Assembly: GCA_020436935.1 (NCBI GenBank)
Contig: JAGQWX010000002.1
Span: 1 to 64,000, forward strand
Origin: Saprospiraceae bacterium
GTDB lineage: Bacteria; Bacteroidota; Bacteroidia; Chitinophagales; Saprospiraceae
DNA length: 64,000 nucleotides
Direction of reading: 5' to 3'
Made by a program: the position numbers and the translations under genes. Position 1 is the first letter of the stretch, and every line of letters starts with the position of its first letter. Shown piece by piece: positions 46,007 through 56,226 of the stretch. The notes beneath the pieces are model-generated. The model was not told the origin of the DNA, searched no databases, and saw only the letters and a list, made by a program, of their open reading frames with translations.

Positions 46007-48559
46007 TTATCTTACCAGAGTCACATCACCTTTAGTGTCAAGATCGCAGTCAGCCTGCTTGTACTTGATGTAGTAGACATAGCTATCAGGAGGTGCCGGA
46101 TTGCTGTCAACCCTTCCATCCCATCCATCATCCGGATTGGTAGTCGAAAATACCTCTTGTCCCCATCTGTTGAAGATATGGAACTCAAAGCCTGTAATAC
46201 CTGACAGATCACCGCAATTTCCTGCAAAAGCTTTAAAAATCCTGTTGTTTGGATCCCCTTCAGCAGACAAGTTGGAATCCGGGAAAAATAACTTTGGCAA
46301 TTTGAAACAAACCGGCTCTACGTCTTCCAGTTGAATTTGCGCACTAATGGATTTGCAGTCGTCTCTTACTACAACTTCAAAACCGGCAGCCTTGCCAGGG
46401 ACTTCGATGGTCTCTCCTGTTTGTCCATTGCTCCATGTGATGGTATTGTATTGTCCTACAATGTTGGCCAAAAGCTGAACATTCCCTGTTCTGCAAAAAT
46501 CCTGAGTGCTTTGTAGCACTTCTACAGACTGAGCCAATTTAGGGAAATTGGACTGGCCAATGACGATGCTTTGGGTTTTGGTATTCAGGCATATGTCTGT
46601 AACGGTTACCGAATAGGTGCCGGGGCTGCTTATTCCGGAAATTGAAGTGCTTGCTCCATTGCTCCATTGATATCTGGTTACCTGAGCATCTGCTACTGCA
46701 GTAAGTCTTCCTGTGCCTGAGGTACAATATTGAGCGAAATCAGAATTGACTGTCACAGAAGAGATAAGTTTTGGAAATACGACCGGCTTGGTATCAGTAG
46801 CAACTTCTTTACAAATGTCAGTTACAACTACACTAATGTTTCCTTCCCCTACCTGTACAAATGGTGTCGTCTGCCCATTGCTCCAGACAATGCTTTCAAT
46901 TGGTGCACCTGGCGTATACATGATACCAGCAGTCATCAGTCCATTTACACAAAATTGACCCTGCTCAACGCCTATAGCAACCATTGGTTCTTCATAACGT
47001 CCAAGTTTGGCTGTATCACAAAGCGTGAAACAAACATTGGTATCAATCGTAACTATTACAGTATACTCTTCAGTATCAAATACAGTGAGCGAATCTGTAG
47101 TAGCTCCTGTACTCCATTCATATTTTATAGCGCCGGGCGTCTTGGCATGATAAGTCCACACGATTGGTTCGTTTGGACAGAAATTTTTAACTTCCAAAGA
47201 AAGTGTGGGGACATCCCAATTTGAAAATAGAGGCTTATCTGTGATTGTTTTCTCCATCACTAAATTGTTGGAAGGTACCAACAGAATAGCAAGCGTATCT
47301 CTGTTTAAAGGCAAATCAAAGAAGATATCTTTGACAAGAGGCACTTCGCAGGAGCTTACACCCAGTGCATCGGTTCTGATCAAAGATACTGTTGTATCTG
47401 TTCCATCATTGATGACATTGGTAAAAAACACATGACCACCGGAAGGATGTTTCACTGCCTCCCCAACAAAATCTCTCAAGCCTTCAGTTCTGCTGTATTC
47501 CTGCGTCCACAGCTGTTTTCCATCCTGATCTATTGCGGTCATAAAAGGTACGGCCTTTAAATCTTCAGATTTGGTATATGAACCTGCCAGTACGAGTGCA
47601 ATGGCGTCTTCGTTTACAGAAGTGATGTTGACTGGAAAACTGTCAGAAACGTTGATGTATTTGGCCCATAACAGCTCACCTTTGCTATTGTGTTTGGCTA
47701 CAAATGAACCGAAAAACGAATCTGAGAGATTATTGACATTGAGTGCAAACATCCTGCCTGCAACAACCAACGAACTGTCCTCAAGGATTTTTATGTCTTT
47801 GGGCTCAAAGGAATAAGGACCGCCGCTTGTCGGCTTGAATTTCAGACCAAAAATGGGTGAAAAAGTCCTTGCATTGAGCATTGAAATATAATAACCTGAT
47901 TTTCCTTCTATTTCACCTGTGATGGCCGCCAATTGTTTGGCGGTATCCACGGTCAAGTCTGAAAAGCCCGGCATATCTCCAGGTGCCTGAATAACACGCT
48001 CTGCAACATGAAATCCATTTTTAACATCCAAAACTCCTATCACCGGAACGGATTGTGTACCATACGCTGAGCCATGAGCAATCAGGGAATCATTGACAGT
48101 AGCCATTTTGATCGCTGATATACCGTCTTCACTGCCAATGCTGCCGTAGTTGACTTTTCTTCCTGCACCAAAAACTCCTGAATTTGAAATAGCGCCCAAT
48201 AGTTTTGTAGCACCGGATTCGGTGTTCAGATTGACCATAAAGTAAATGGAATCCTCAGTTTGGGTCAATCCAATGTGTGAGTAATCAAAACGAGCGCCTT
48301 CAAGTGTATCGATATTGTATCTGAAGCTCCAATTGATATCTCCTTTACCCAGCAGATTGGTAAAAAGCAAGTCTTTAAAATCTCCTTCTTTAGACTGCAG
48401 ACCACTCACCATGAGATAAGTTCCGTCGGACATATATAGTCCACCGAGATTCATGGCAGAGGTGTCGAGACTTACCGGGTAGTTTCTGTGAAATTTATCC
48501 TGTGCGCCTAATGAGATACTTACAAGCAGAAGTAAAAATAAACCGATTTGCTTCATCAA
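46007..48559 (-). CDS. T9SS type B sorted surface protein (gliding-motility CTD)
   Basis: This 850-residue secreted protein has a signal peptide at about 1-20 (ending SLGAQ). The N-terminal ~430 residues form a beta-rich region, possibly a propeller. Then come PKD/Ig-like repeats with recurring IxWSNGQTT-type phrases at about 490-740. The C-terminal type B sorting domain (CHU_C-like) covers about 754-850 and includes FFPDSNLSAEG, FHIFNRWGQEVF and DGWDGR. It should be exported by the type IX system and fixed at the surface. The ligand is unknown. The gene stands alone beside the repeat-rich region. Confidence 0.88.
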   Translation of the reverse strand: MMKQIGLFLLLLVSISLGAQDKFHRNYPVSLDTSAMNLGGLYMSDGTYLMVSGLQSKEGDFKDLLFTNLLGKGDINWSFRYNIDTLEGARFDYSHIGLTQTEDSIYFMVNLNTESGATKLLGAISNSGVFGAGRKVNYGSIGSEDGISAIKMATVNDSLIAHGSAYGTQSVPVIGVLDVKNGFHVAERVIQAPGDMPGFSDLTVDTAKQLAAITGEIEGKSGYYISMLNARTFSPIFGLKFKPTSGGPYSFEPKDIKILEDSSLVVAGRMFALNVNNLSDSFFGSFVAKHNSKGELLWAKYINVSDSFPVNITSVNEDAIALVLAGSYTKSEDLKAVPFMTAIDQDGKQLWTQEYSRTEGLRDFVGEAVKHPSGGHVFFTNVINDGTDTTVSLIRTDALGVSSCEVPLVKDIFFDLPLNRDTLAILLVPSNNLVMEKTITDKPLFSNWDVPTLSLEVKNFCPNEPIVWTYHAKTPGAIKYEWSTGATTDSLTVFDTEEYTVIVTIDTNVCFTLCDTAKLGRYEEPMVAIGVEQGQFCVNGLMTAGIMYTPGAPIESIVWSNGQTTPFVQVGEGNISVVVTDICKEVATDTKPVVFPKLISSVTVNSDFAQYCTSGTGRLTAVADAQVTRYQWSNGASTSISGISSPGTYSVTVTDICLNTKTQSIVIGQSNFPKLAQSVEVLQSTQDFCRTGNVQLLANIVGQYNTITWSNGQTGETIEVPGKAAGFEVVVRDDCKSISAQIQLEDVEPVCFKLPKLFFPDSNLSAEGDPNNRIFKAFAGNCGDLSGITGFEFHIFNRWGQEVFSTTNPDDGWDGRVDSNPAPPDSYVYYIKYKQADCDLDTKGDVTLVR

Positions 48560-48888
48560 GATGATTTGAAATTGTATGGTTTCTAAACGTTCAGTTCAAT
48601 GGTTATGAGTATAATAAACGAATTATGTAACGACCTTTTATTAAACAGTCCTAATGTTTGTCATTATTTCATTTAAAAATAGATCAAAATGCACCATTGA
48701 AAATCAAGTGATATTAAATTCTATTATCAAACCAAAGATAGAAAGCTTTAACATATTTCAAAAAATAAGGCGTGAATAAGCTGCCTCAACAAAAAGATAC
48801 CCCCGTTTTGGGTGGTTCTGGTAAATGTTTTAGGGCAAGCTTGCTCTTTTAAAGATCTAGCTTATGCAGTGAAGATGAGGATCTGTTT
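48560..48888. other. intergenic region between two outer-surface protein genes
   Basis: These 329 bases lie between genes on the same strand. On the minus strand an imperfect stem (ACCACC...GGGGGT, near 48800-48822) followed by CTTTTT could terminate the receptor transcript. Nothing else stands out: no open frame or RNA gene. Confidence 0.4.
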
Positions 48889-51333
48889 TTAGAACATTCC
48901 GCCCCCATTTTCCTCATTGCTTTCACCGTTGTTTCTTTTTTGTGATCTGTTTTCTTTTTTGGCATTGATTCTGTAGCTCAGCGTTAGTGTTGCACTATTC
49001 CTGCCCCATTGGTTTTCACCCAATTCATAAAAAGTATCATCGAATCGCTCATATCTCCACTTGCGCTGATTGAACACATCATTTACATTGAAAGTCAGCG
49101 TCATGGCATCCCCAAGGAAATCTTTCGAAATACCGAGATCCAGAGATCTGAAAGCCCTTTGTTTGCCCTGTGGCCTTTGCTGAGGACCCGAATAATTCCA
49201 TCGCAATTGTGCTTCAGTGCCTTTAAGAAAGGTAAACCTGGTGCTTATCCGTGCCCTTGTGGCAACAGATGAGGCATTGAGTTCAGGACGATTGGGAGCA
49301 TCAAAATATCGGCTGTAAAAAACATTGAACTCTGTATCAAATTTAAGCCATTTTAAGCCTGAAAAAGAGGTCAGGAATTCGATTCCGGAATTGTCTTCCT
49401 TACCAAGATTTTCCGGTCTGGCAAATGTAGTTCCGTCATCTCTGAGGGTTTTGATTTGAGTGGTAACGTCATTGGTCCTTCTGAAATACAAGGATGTACC
49501 GATATTCCCCCAATCCCAAAATCTAAGGTGACTGACTTCAAAAGAATTGGTGTATTCAGGGTTGAGGTTTGGATTGCCGCTGAAAAAGTTGATCCTGTCA
49601 GTAAAGCCAAAGAATGGATTAAGATCTCTAAAACCAGGCCTCCTTATTCTTTTGCTGTAACTCAATTGTATCTGATTGCCCGGCGTAAATTCATAATTCA
49701 AAAAACCGCTTGGGAATAATCCTCCATAGTTTCGGTCATTGATCTCCTTGGTTGTTACCAGTTCTGTTCTTACCTGGGTGTATTCGTACCTTAAACCAAA
49801 CTGGTAGGAGAATTTTTCGATTTTATTCCCATAGATGGCATATGCACCATAAACACCTTCATTGTAATTGAACATATTCGAGATGTTGTCCAGCGTCTCC
49901 CAAACTTCACCGACGAGCTCTTCTACGAGGAAATCGTTGTCTATGATCCTGTAAGTACTCCTTGCACCCAATTCAAAACGGCCCACCTCGTTGATGGGCT
50001 GCACAAAGTCTATCTGGCCGCTGAAGTTCTTTTCTCCCTCAAGGTTGGAAGAGCGTTGGTTGAGACCATTGGCAATCTGTACATTGTTTTCAAATTCAGA
50101 CTCCAGATATGTATTTTCTTCCGATTCATCACTTTGCTGATAACTTAGATTGGCAGTAAGCAATTTGTCTTTTTGGTCAAACTCTTTTCTGTAATCAATC
50201 GCATATTGCATTCTTGGTGACAATTCTATTTCATCATTGTCCCTTAAAATATAATCATTGATAAGATCGAGGTCTTTGAGTGATCTGCTTCCTGAATAGG
50301 TATCGTAAGTATATCTCACAAGACTGTTGTTGTCGCCTTTGTTATAACTATAGGTGAGAGAGCCGGTAAGTGTCTGTTGGTCGGTAAGGAGGAAATCGAT
50401 ACCGGAGCTGATGGAGTTGGATAGTCTGTTGCGGTCCCTGTTGGTTCTTGACAAAATGGCATTGGTCACACCATCCTCATATCTTTCCAGAAAGCTGTAA
50501 CCCGATCCGGGTCTTTTCTGAGACCGAAGGCCATAATTCACAAAAAAGTTGGTTAAGCCTTTTCTATAATTGAGGTTTGCTCCCGCTCCATATTGCACGG
50601 GTAAGCCGCCATTGATTTCAAAACTGCTGTTGAATCCGCCTTTGCTTTCTTTTTTAAGGATGATATTGATGATGCCTGTCATACCTTCCGCTTCGTATCT
50701 GGCCGATGGGTTGGTGATGACTTCAACCCTTTCGATCATATTGGCCTGAATGCTTCTGAGACCATTGCTACCGTTGAGTCCGACAAGATTGGAGGGTCTG
50801 CCATTGATGAAAATTCTCACATTGGAACCTCCACGCATGGTGACATTACCTTCTATATCAACTGCGATCGAAGGCACATTATTGAGCAAATCTTCTGCTG
50901 TTCCTCCCCGCGATGCCAGATCCTGACCAACATTAAACACCTTCCTGTCTAACAAAAACTGTGACGTGCTTTTCTCGGCTGTAATTGTTACTTCATCGAT
51001 ACTGATCGAAGAGGGATTCAAAAGTATTTCGCCCAATTCTATGAGACCCGCATCATTAGGGGTGTATTTAATTGACCTTAGTTGATATGATAAAAACTCT
51101 ATTTCAACATAGCCTGGGACTGGTTTTGAAGTGATGGAAAAGATGCCATCCAATTCACTTACTCCTCCACCAATCAATGTACTGTCGTTGGAATAAATAG
51201 AAATGGTAGCATATTCTACAGGCATTCCGGTTTCGCTGTCTTTGACTACACCCTTAAATAGTAAGTCTTTCTGACCATTTGCAACAGAAAAACAAATCAT
51301 CATCAACAGCAAGGTAATGGAAGCTTTGTTCAT
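48889..51333 (-). CDS. TonB-dependent receptor, outer membrane beta-barrel family
   Basis: This 814-residue protein has a signal peptide at about 1-20 (ending VANGQ). A carboxypeptidase-like regulatory domain follows at about 24-105 (GVVKDSETGMPVEYATISIY). A plug domain lies at about 125-225 (RGGTAEDLLNNVPSIAVDIEGN and INGRPS are typical, with the first read in parts). The barrel, of the OMP_b-brl_3 type, has the landmarks YSKRIRRPGFRDLNPF and NPNLNPEYT. The tail is charged and Gly-rich, ending GGGMF. It lacks a SusD partner and the SusC signature, so it more likely takes up metal chelates or peptides, or acts in signalling. The ligand is unknown. Confidence 0.88.
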   Translation of the reverse strand: MNKASITLLLMMICFSVANGQKDLLFKGVVKDSETGMPVEYATISIYSNDSTLIGGGVSELDGIFSITSKPVPGYVEIEFLSYQLRSIKYTPNDAGLIELGEILLNPSSISIDEVTITAEKSTSQFLLDRKVFNVGQDLASRGGTAEDLLNNVPSIAVDIEGNVTMRGGSNVRIFINGRPSNLVGLNGSNGLRSIQANMIERVEVITNPSARYEAEGMTGIINIILKKESKGGFNSSFEINGGLPVQYGAGANLNYRKGLTNFFVNYGLRSQKRPGSGYSFLERYEDGVTNAILSRTNRDRNRLSNSISSGIDFLLTDQQTLTGSLTYSYNKGDNNSLVRYTYDTYSGSRSLKDLDLINDYILRDNDEIELSPRMQYAIDYRKEFDQKDKLLTANLSYQQSDESEENTYLESEFENNVQIANGLNQRSSNLEGEKNFSGQIDFVQPINEVGRFELGARSTYRIIDNDFLVEELVGEVWETLDNISNMFNYNEGVYGAYAIYGNKIEKFSYQFGLRYEYTQVRTELVTTKEINDRNYGGLFPSGFLNYEFTPGNQIQLSYSKRIRRPGFRDLNPFFGFTDRINFFSGNPNLNPEYTNSFEVSHLRFWDWGNIGTSLYFRRTNDVTTQIKTLRDDGTTFARPENLGKEDNSGIEFLTSFSGLKWLKFDTEFNVFYSRYFDAPNRPELNASSVATRARISTRFTFLKGTEAQLRWNYSGPQQRPQGKQRAFRSLDLGISKDFLGDAMTLTFNVNDVFNQRKWRYERFDDTFYELGENQWGRNSATLTLSYRINAKKENRSQKRNNGESNEENGGGMF

Positions 51334-51576
51334 AGTAAGAATTTGTGAGAAACGCTTACCAGAAGTAAGGTTTCAATTGGTTTTTATGAAAAAATTCAGG
51401 TGATCAGGTGAAAACAAAAAGATATTTCCAGCCTTGACAGGTGGCAGAATATCTTACAGAGTTAATAAAATATTTTAACTAAAGATTAGACGGATCACTT
51501 TTTTAACAAAACTTTCAGAGTCATTCAAGACCATTATTTTGTATTAAATCAGAGGTGTTTTTGGCCTTCATGCCAA

Positions 51577-52263
51577 TCAATTGATGGTAAATCTGACGTA
51601 TTTTATGGTTTTTCCCTTTCCCATGTGGAGCAGTTCGTAATAGGTTTTATGAATCAATTCGGGAAAAGCTAATTCACCACTATAAATATCATCATTGTTA
51701 TAGATGATCTTAACACCGGGCGTTTGTTGAAGTGTTTCCATGGAAAATTCATACAAAGCCGTGTCATCTGTTTTCAGATGGACCAAGCCACCTTTTTTGA
51801 TGATGGTCTTGTATCTTTCCAGAAATGGTCCGGCAGTGAGCCTTCTGTTTTGTTTTGAAGGAAATGGGTCAGGGAAGGTGATCCAGATTTCGTCTACTTC
51901 ACCTGCTTCAAAAAAATTGTTGATTTTCTCAATTTTGCATCTCAGAAAACCGGCATTTGTGAGGTTTTCATGCAGTGCAGTTTGTGCCCCTTTCCAAATC
52001 CTTGCCCCTTTGATGTCTACTCCCAGATAATTATTTTCGGGATATGCCCTTGACAAGGCGAGCGTATACTCACCCCGGCCACATGCAAGCTCCAATACGA
52101 GGGGGTGCTCGTTTTTAAAAAACTTTGACTTCCATTCTCCTTTCAGCTCGATGGTCTCATTTTCATTGAGGTCGAGGATGTCATTCGTTGGATCAAAGTT
52201 CTCTACAACATTTGGAAAAGAGAGGACTTCAGAAAATTTAGTAAGCTTGTTTCGGCGAGCCAT
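51577..52263 (-). CDS. trmB: tRNA (guanine-N7-)-methyltransferase TrmB
   Basis: TrmB methylates N7 of G46 in the tRNA variable loop using S-adenosylmethionine. This protein is 228 residues long, as is usual. The SAM-binding motif LELACGRGEY lies at about 57-66 and the acidic motif GVDIKG at 81-86. The signature ITFPDPFPSKQNRR covers about 128-141, and LKTDD follows. The gene stands alone between the receptor and purH. Confidence 0.95.
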   Translation of the reverse strand: MARRNKLTKFSEVLSFPNVVENFDPTNDILDLNENETIELKGEWKSKFFKNEHPLVLELACGRGEYTLALSRAYPENNYLGVDIKGARIWKGAQTALHENLTNAGFLRCKIEKINNFFEAGEVDEIWITFPDPFPSKQNRRLTAGPFLERYKTIIKKGGLVHLKTDDTALYEFSMETLQQTPGVKIIYNNDDIYSGELAFPELIHKTYYELLHMGKGKTIKYVRFTIN

Positions 52264-52614
52264 GTAAAGTATTGTTCATAAATTCGGGGCGAAGATAATT
52301 ACCTAAGACTGGTGTTGAAATAATATGATTGCAAAATTGATATTATACCAGGACTTGGCAATGCAGTATCAGACTCAATTGATGATAGAAATGAAAATAT
52401 CAGCATGTTGTCACCTCTGGAACATTAAAACATATTTGGATGTAGCACTCTGTTATTAATCAGGCGAACCTATTGTGATATTGACTGATTGATGACAATT
52501 ATCTTGTCAATTAGCTCATTTTTTAATTGCGAAAAAGTTACTTTTGCACCCTTAATTCGGTAGCGCCCAGCTGTGCAACCGTTTGTACACCAAACTCATT
52601 CATCCAAACCTAAA
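52264..52614. other. intergenic region before purH
   Basis: These 351 bases separate divergent trmB and purH. A candidate -7 element for purH lies at 52539-52546. No hairpin typical of a purine riboswitch, RNA gene or open frame of note was recognised. A GTG at 52573 is in frame with purH. Confidence 0.45.
52539..52546 (+). promoter_or_regulatory. candidate -7 element of the purH promoter
   Basis: TACTTTTG matches TAnnTTTG and would place the transcription start near 52553, about 60 bases before the purH ATG. A -33 element at the standard distance was not clear. Confidence 0.45.
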
Positions 52615-54144
52615 ATGGCAGCAAAAAAAATTAAATCGGCCCTTATTTCAGTATACAATAAGGATGGCCTGGACTTGATAGTTAAAGAACTGATCGCCCA
52701 AGATGTAACGATCTACTCTACAGGAGGAACGCAGACATTTGTCGAGTCTCTTGGGGGCAAAGTAGAGCGTGTAGAAGACCTTACAGGTTATCCTTCTATT
52801 TTGGATGGCAGGGTCAAAACATTGCATCCAAAGGTTTTCGGAGGAATACTAGCCATTAGGAATGAAGATCATCTGGTGCAACTTGCCAAGTACGAAATTC
52901 CACAAATCGACCTGGTAGTCGTCGACCTTTACCCTTTTGAAGAGACAGTAGCTACTACCAACGATGAAGCTGCCATCATTGAGAAAATAGACATTGGAGG
53001 TATAGCCCTCATCAGAGGAGCGGCCAAAAACTTCAACGATGTTGTCATCATACCTTCAAAAGAAGAATATGGTGTTTTGTACGACATCCTCATCAATAAA
53101 GGAGGAAGTACCGATTTGGAAACCAGGAAAGACCTCGCCAGAAGAGCGTTCAAGGTTTCTTCGCACTATGATACTGCCATCTTCAATTATTTCAACAGAG
53201 ATGTCGAGGATGAGATTTCTTTCAAACACAGCATTCTAAAATCAAAGGTGTTGCGTTATGGCGAAAACCCTCATCAGAAAGGTATCTTTTTTGGCGAATT
53301 GGACTCCATGTTTGAGATCATTGGGGGCAAAGAGCTTTCTTTCAATAATCTTGTGGATGTTGATGCTGCTGTTGCTTTGATGCGCGAATTCAAAGATGGC
53401 GAGCCGGCCTTCGCGATATTGAAACATACCAATGCTTGCGGGGTGGCTGTAAGGCCAACCGTTTTGCAGGCCTGGAAGGATGCTTTGGCCGGAGATCCTG
53501 TTTCTGCTTTTGGCGGAATTTTGATTGCCAATACAGAGATTGACCTGGATACTGCCAAAGAAATAGATCAATTGTTTTATGAGGTATTGATTGCTCCTTC
53601 TTTTTCAGATGAAGCATTGGCTTTGCTCAGCGCAAAGTCCAAAAGAATCTTGCTGAAAATAAAACATTTTGAAGCCCAGAACAAGAGCTACAAGAGCATT
53701 CTTAATGGTGTAATAGAGCAGGATGCTGACCTCAGCATGGAGGGATTGGAGTCATTGCAGTATGTTACTGAACTCAAACCAGATGCCCAGCAGTTGGAAG
53801 ACTTGCTTTTTGCGAATAAACTGGCAAAACACCTCAAGTCAAATACCATCGTGCTGGCTAAAAACAACCAGTTGCTTGGGATGGGTTGCGGCCAAACTTC
53901 TCGTGTTGATGCTTGCAAACAAGCCATAGAAAAAGCCAGTCACTTTGGCTTTGATCTTCAGGGAGCAGCCATGGCATCAGATGCATTTTTTCCATTCCCG
54001 GATTGCGTGGAAATTGCTGCACAGGCAGGTATCACTTCGGTAATTCAACCCGGAGGATCTATAAAGGATAAATTAAGCATTGATTATTGCAATGAAAATG
54101 GTCTGGCCATGGTATTCAGCGGTGTGAGACATTTCAAACATTGA
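52615..54144 (+). CDS. purH: bifunctional AICAR transformylase / IMP cyclohydrolase PurH
   Basis: PurH catalyses the last two steps of IMP synthesis: formylation of AICAR with 10-formyl-THF, then ring closure. From the ATG at 52615 it has 509 residues, the usual length. The N-terminal cyclohydrolase domain begins MAAKKIKSALISVYNKDGL and includes STGGT and GRVKTLHPKV. The transformylase domain has NPHQKG and the catalytic LKHTNACG. A GTG start 14 codons upstream is possible but adds a non-conserved leader. It is the first gene of a run with coaX and two envelope genes. Confidence 0.97.
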   Translation: MAAKKIKSALISVYNKDGLDLIVKELIAQDVTIYSTGGTQTFVESLGGKVERVEDLTGYPSILDGRVKTLHPKVFGGILAIRNEDHLVQLAKYEIPQIDLVVVDLYPFEETVATTNDEAAIIEKIDIGGIALIRGAAKNFNDVVIIPSKEEYGVLYDILINKGGSTDLETRKDLARRAFKVSSHYDTAIFNYFNRDVEDEISFKHSILKSKVLRYGENPHQKGIFFGELDSMFEIIGGKELSFNNLVDVDAAVALMREFKDGEPAFAILKHTNACGVAVRPTVLQAWKDALAGDPVSAFGGILIANTEIDLDTAKEIDQLFYEVLIAPSFSDEALALLSAKSKRILLKIKHFEAQNKSYKSILNGVIEQDADLSMEGLESLQYVTELKPDAQQLEDLLFANKLAKHLKSNTIVLAKNNQLLGMGCGQTSRVDACKQAIEKASHFGFDLQGAAMASDAFFPFPDCVEIAAQAGITSVIQPGGSIKDKLSIDYCNENGLAMVFSGVRHFKH

Positions 54145-54872
54145 TGAATCGACTGGTCCTTGACATCGGCAATACCAGATGTAAATATGGAATTTTTGAT
54201 GAAAATGATTTCATCATAGATTACCATGTTACGGATGATCTGGATGCTGTGCTTATAGACCATTTATGCTCTGGACATGCGGTTTCTACCATAGGTTTAG
54301 CCTCTACAAGAAACCTGGAATTGGGGACGATACACCAAATTGCTAAAAAATATCATCTGGTGTATATAGATGATACTGTTAAAGTTCCTATAAAAGTTTT
54401 ATACAGGACACCTGAAACCCTTGGCAGAGACAGGCTTGCAGCAGTGGTTGGAGCAAACCATAAGTATACTGGTGAGAATTGCATCTGCATCAGCGCCGGG
54501 ACATGTATTACCTACGATTTCATTGATCAAGAAGGGGTATATCATGGAGGAAACATAGCACCCGGATTGCAGATGAGACTCGAAGCCATGCATGCTTTTA
54601 CTGATAAACTGCCACTTGTCGAGGCTGTCTATAACGAAGATGTTTTAGGTAAATCAACAGTTGAGGCTTTGCAGAACGGCGCTTTGAGGGGTGCGATTTT
54701 TGAACTTGAATCGTTTATTCAGTTAATGATTGAAAAATTTGGCCCTGTGAGGGTTTTAATTTCCGGTGGCGATTCAAACTTCTTTGCAGATCGGACAAAA
54801 TATCAGATATTTGCACACTCAAATTTAATCCTTGAAGGATTGAATGAAATTATGAAATTTAATGGTTATTAA
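54144..54872 (+). CDS. coaX: type III pantothenate kinase CoaX
   Basis: CoaX phosphorylates pantothenate in the first step of coenzyme A synthesis. The protein is 242 residues long. It shows the phosphate-binding LDIGNTRCK (residues 4-12), GRDRLAAVVGA, a SAGTCITYD motif and GGNIAPGLQMR followed by LPLVE. The ATG at 54144 shares one base with the purH stop (TGATG), which is better than the TTG three bases earlier. It is translationally coupled to purH. The next gene overlaps its 3' end by 11 bases. Confidence 0.95.
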   Translation: MNRLVLDIGNTRCKYGIFDENDFIIDYHVTDDLDAVLIDHLCSGHAVSTIGLASTRNLELGTIHQIAKKYHLVYIDDTVKVPIKVLYRTPETLGRDRLAAVVGANHKYTGENCICISAGTCITYDFIDQEGVYHGGNIAPGLQMRLEAMHAFTDKLPLVEAVYNEDVLGKSTVEALQNGALRGAIFELESFIQLMIEKFGPVRVLISGGDSNFFADRTKYQIFAHSNLILEGLNEIMKFNGY

Positions 54873-56208
54873 TTTTATTAAATATTTTGCTTGTTTCGCT
54901 CTTGTTTTGATGACAGCAGCTGTAAATGCTCAAGGCATCGAAAACTCTCCTTACAGCAAGTTTGGAATTGGTGACCAGGTCGATAAGAGTTTTACTTCTT
55001 CCAGGAATATGGGAAGTTTAAGATCTGTTTATACTGATCCCTACTCTATAAATATTTACAATCCGGCGACCCTTCCTTACATTTATGCTTCAAGTTTTGA
55101 AGTTGGAGGTTATGGAAAATACGCCATCCAAAAAGACAATACGAAGGATGATGCTGTTTTCGGTGGCAATCTTGATTATCTGTCAATAGCCTTCCCTTTG
55201 AGCAACCCTATCAATGACGCGTATGAAGGAAAATCAAAAGCTGATAAATGGGGGATGAATATCAGCCTTGTAAGGAATTCTAATGTGGGGTACAATATCA
55301 GTTCATTGGATCAAATAGAAGATTTGGGCTCAGTACAGAGGAATTATTCCGGCACGGGAGGCACTTACAATTTTCTTTTTGGAACAGGGTACAGATACAA
55401 AGATTTTTCAGTTGGACTCAACGTAGGGTACTTATTCGGCAACCTGAAATATTCCAGGACTATCAACTTCATTGACCTTTCTTTCCCTTACAACAATGAC
55501 TTCAATGAGAATTACTTCCTCAGTGGATTCACGATGAGGGGAGGACTTATGTATAATCTTACATTGAATAAAACGCAGATCAAAGCAAACAAAAATGCGG
55601 ATGTCAAGCGTTTGACGATAGGAGTGAGCGGTACCCCAGGTACCAAGTTTTCTACAATAAAAGATAGATTTGAATTGGTAAGACAAAGCTTGGGGACGAG
55701 TACAAGAGTTGATACCATCAATTTGCAAAGAGACCTTGAAGGCAGTGGAAAGTTGCCGGGAGAGTTTAATTTTGGCCTCTTTTACAGCAACGGAGAAAAG
55801 TTTGGAGCAGGTATAGATGTTGGCATAGGAAGTTGGTCAAACTACTACAATGAGGCGAATTATGAAAACATTAACAGCCTCAAAAACACTACATCTGTAT
55901 CTTTTGGAGGATTTTATCGTCCTGATTATAAATCATACACAAGTTTTTGGAAAAGAGTCCAATACCAGTATGGTGTATATTATCGACAGGATCCTCGTGT
56001 CATTAATGGCACACAAATCGAAAATTACGGAGTCACATTCGGTCTGGGCCTACCGGTGGTGTTTCAAAGGAAATTTTCGAATGCAAGCTTAGGATTTGAT
56101 ATAGGAAAGCTGGGTAGCAATACCCCGATTTCTGAAACATACATCAAACTAAATTTTGGATTTAGTTTCAACGATGACGAATGGTTCATTAAACGTAAAT
56201 ACAACTAA
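54862..56208 (+). CDS. outer membrane beta-barrel protein encoded after coaX
   Basis: This 448-residue protein has a signal peptide at about 1-23 (ending VNAQ) and a beta-rich body. The opening of the mature part, GIENSPYSKFGIGD, then SRNMGS and DPYSINIYNPATLPY, matches a conserved uncharacterised Bacteroidota outer-membrane family that is often found next to coaX. Members look like FadL/porin-type barrels. Its gene overlaps coaX, and a TPR protein follows 18 bases later. No substrate can be named. Confidence 0.75.
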   Translation: MVINFIKYFACFALVLMTAAVNAQGIENSPYSKFGIGDQVDKSFTSSRNMGSLRSVYTDPYSINIYNPATLPYIYASSFEVGGYGKYAIQKDNTKDDAVFGGNLDYLSIAFPLSNPINDAYEGKSKADKWGMNISLVRNSNVGYNISSLDQIEDLGSVQRNYSGTGGTYNFLFGTGYRYKDFSVGLNVGYLFGNLKYSRTINFIDLSFPYNNDFNENYFLSGFTMRGGLMYNLTLNKTQIKANKNADVKRLTIGVSGTPGTKFSTIKDRFELVRQSLGTSTRVDTINLQRDLEGSGKLPGEFNFGLFYSNGEKFGAGIDVGIGSWSNYYNEANYENINSLKNTTSVSFGGFYRPDYKSYTSFWKRVQYQYGVYYRQDPRVINGTQIENYGVTFGLGLPVVFQRKFSNASLGFDIGKLGSNTPISETYIKLNFGFSFNDDEWFIKRKYN

Positions 56209-56226
56209 TAAAAACAATCACAAAAG

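Noticed and set aside
52573-52614. GTG start giving PurH 14 more residues
   Set aside because: The family begins at the MAAKKIKSAL-type segment, and the ATG at 52615 gives the usual length.
52264-52614. purine riboswitch or tRNA upstream of purH
   Set aside because: I could not draw a three-way junction with the conserved core or a cloverleaf in this stretch.
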